Below are positions 5,799-5,881 of a DNA stretch of 5,881 nucleotides, one piece after another. Under the pieces are notes generated by a model, which was not told the origin of the DNA, searched no databases, and saw only the letters and a program-made list of their open reading frames with translations. Source of the DNA: an uncultured Rhodospirillaceae bacterium. GTDB taxonomy: Bacteria > Pseudomonadota > Alphaproteobacteria > RF32 > CAG-239. The position numbers and the translations under genes were made by a program. Where the stretch lies: assembly GCA_900313155.1 (NCBI GenBank), contig OMQE01000021.1:1-5881 (forward strand), in the 5' to 3' direction. Numbering within the stretch: position 1 is the first letter of the stretch; the number at the start of each line of letters is the position of its first letter.

Positions 5799-5881
5799 TG
5801 CCCTGAAGAAGACTCGAACTTCCACTGCCTGAGGCAACATGCACCTGAAGCATGCGCGTCTACCAATTCCGCCATCAGGGC
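5796..5881 (-). tRNA. tRNA-Leu (anticodon CAG)
   Basis: Read on the minus strand, the 5' end is the last base of the window. The acceptor stem GCCCTGA (5881-5875) pairs perfectly with TCAGGGC (5806-5800), followed by discriminator A (5799) and an encoded CCA (5798-5796). The anticodon arm is a perfect five-pair stem (5850-5854 with 5838-5842) with loop TTCAGGT, giving anticodon CAG (complement of 5845-5847), which decodes CUG. A long variable arm (TGCC-TCA-GGCA) marks a class II tRNA, as expected for leucine. The T loop TTCGAGT and a D-arm containing TTGGTAGAC are present. Length is 86 with CCA. The gene is convergent with the comF operon; its promoter lies outside the window. Confidence 0.96.

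Noticed and set aside
5622..5840. 72-codon minus-strand frame across the comF end, the hairpin region and part of the tRNA
   Set aside because: It starts inside the tRNA-Leu gene, crosses its terminator and ends inside comF. It looks like a chance frame in GC-richer structured DNA, with no ribosome binding site or recognisable domain.
5656..5881. Integration (att) site at the tRNA-Leu 3' end
   Set aside because: tRNA genes are common integration sites, but no second copy of the tRNA 3' end and no integrase gene occur in the window.
1..5881. Frequent TGCCGG/GCCGGT words that might be uptake signals, prompted by comF
   Set aside because: They fall in coding frames as Ala-Gly and Pro codons and fit codon preference. 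No longer fixed word recurs.

Overview
The window reads as a compact, moderately AT-rich bacterial chromosome, most likely from an alphaproteobacterium. That placement rests on gene content and protein character: a group II SufS followed by a SUF-associated MIP18/DUF59 protein, a SufE, and a SucC/SucD pair with malate-CoA-ligase-like wording. It is an inference, not a phylogenetic result. The code is standard; TGA, TAG and TAA all serve as stops.

Layout. Positions 1-525 hold the C-terminal part of the redox chaperone Hsp33 (hslO), whose start lies outside the window. A leader of 224 bp (526-749) follows, with a plausible sigma70-type promoter and a small inverted repeat. Six plus-strand genes then run from 750 to 5655 almost without gaps: sufS, sufT, sufE, a SucC-like beta subunit, a SucD-like alpha subunit, and comF. 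Their junctions are +1, -1, 0, -1 and -4 nt, so they are very probably one translationally coupled operon. From 5656 to 5758 lies a GC-richer non-coding stretch with three small hairpins. It ends at an intrinsic terminator serving a minus-strand tRNA-Leu(CAG) that occupies the right edge (5796-5881).

How the genes work together. SufS removes sulfur from cysteine, SufE accepts it, and SufT-type proteins help deliver or mature Fe-S clusters. This is therefore a sulfur-donor and maturation module without the SufBCD scaffold, which must be elsewhere. The next two genes are the unusual part. They are clear relatives of the two subunits of succinyl-CoA synthetase or malate-CoA ligase, but catalytic positions are changed. 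The alpha subunit has Tyr where the phosphorylated His should be and Lys where the supporting Glu should be, and it has lost the Lys/Gly-rich CoA loop. The beta subunit has a rewritten ATP-grasp glycine loop. Both reading frames are intact, so this looks like a conserved, repurposed or pseudoenzyme SucCD complex tied genetically to Fe-S biogenesis. It is the best candidate here for something undescribed.
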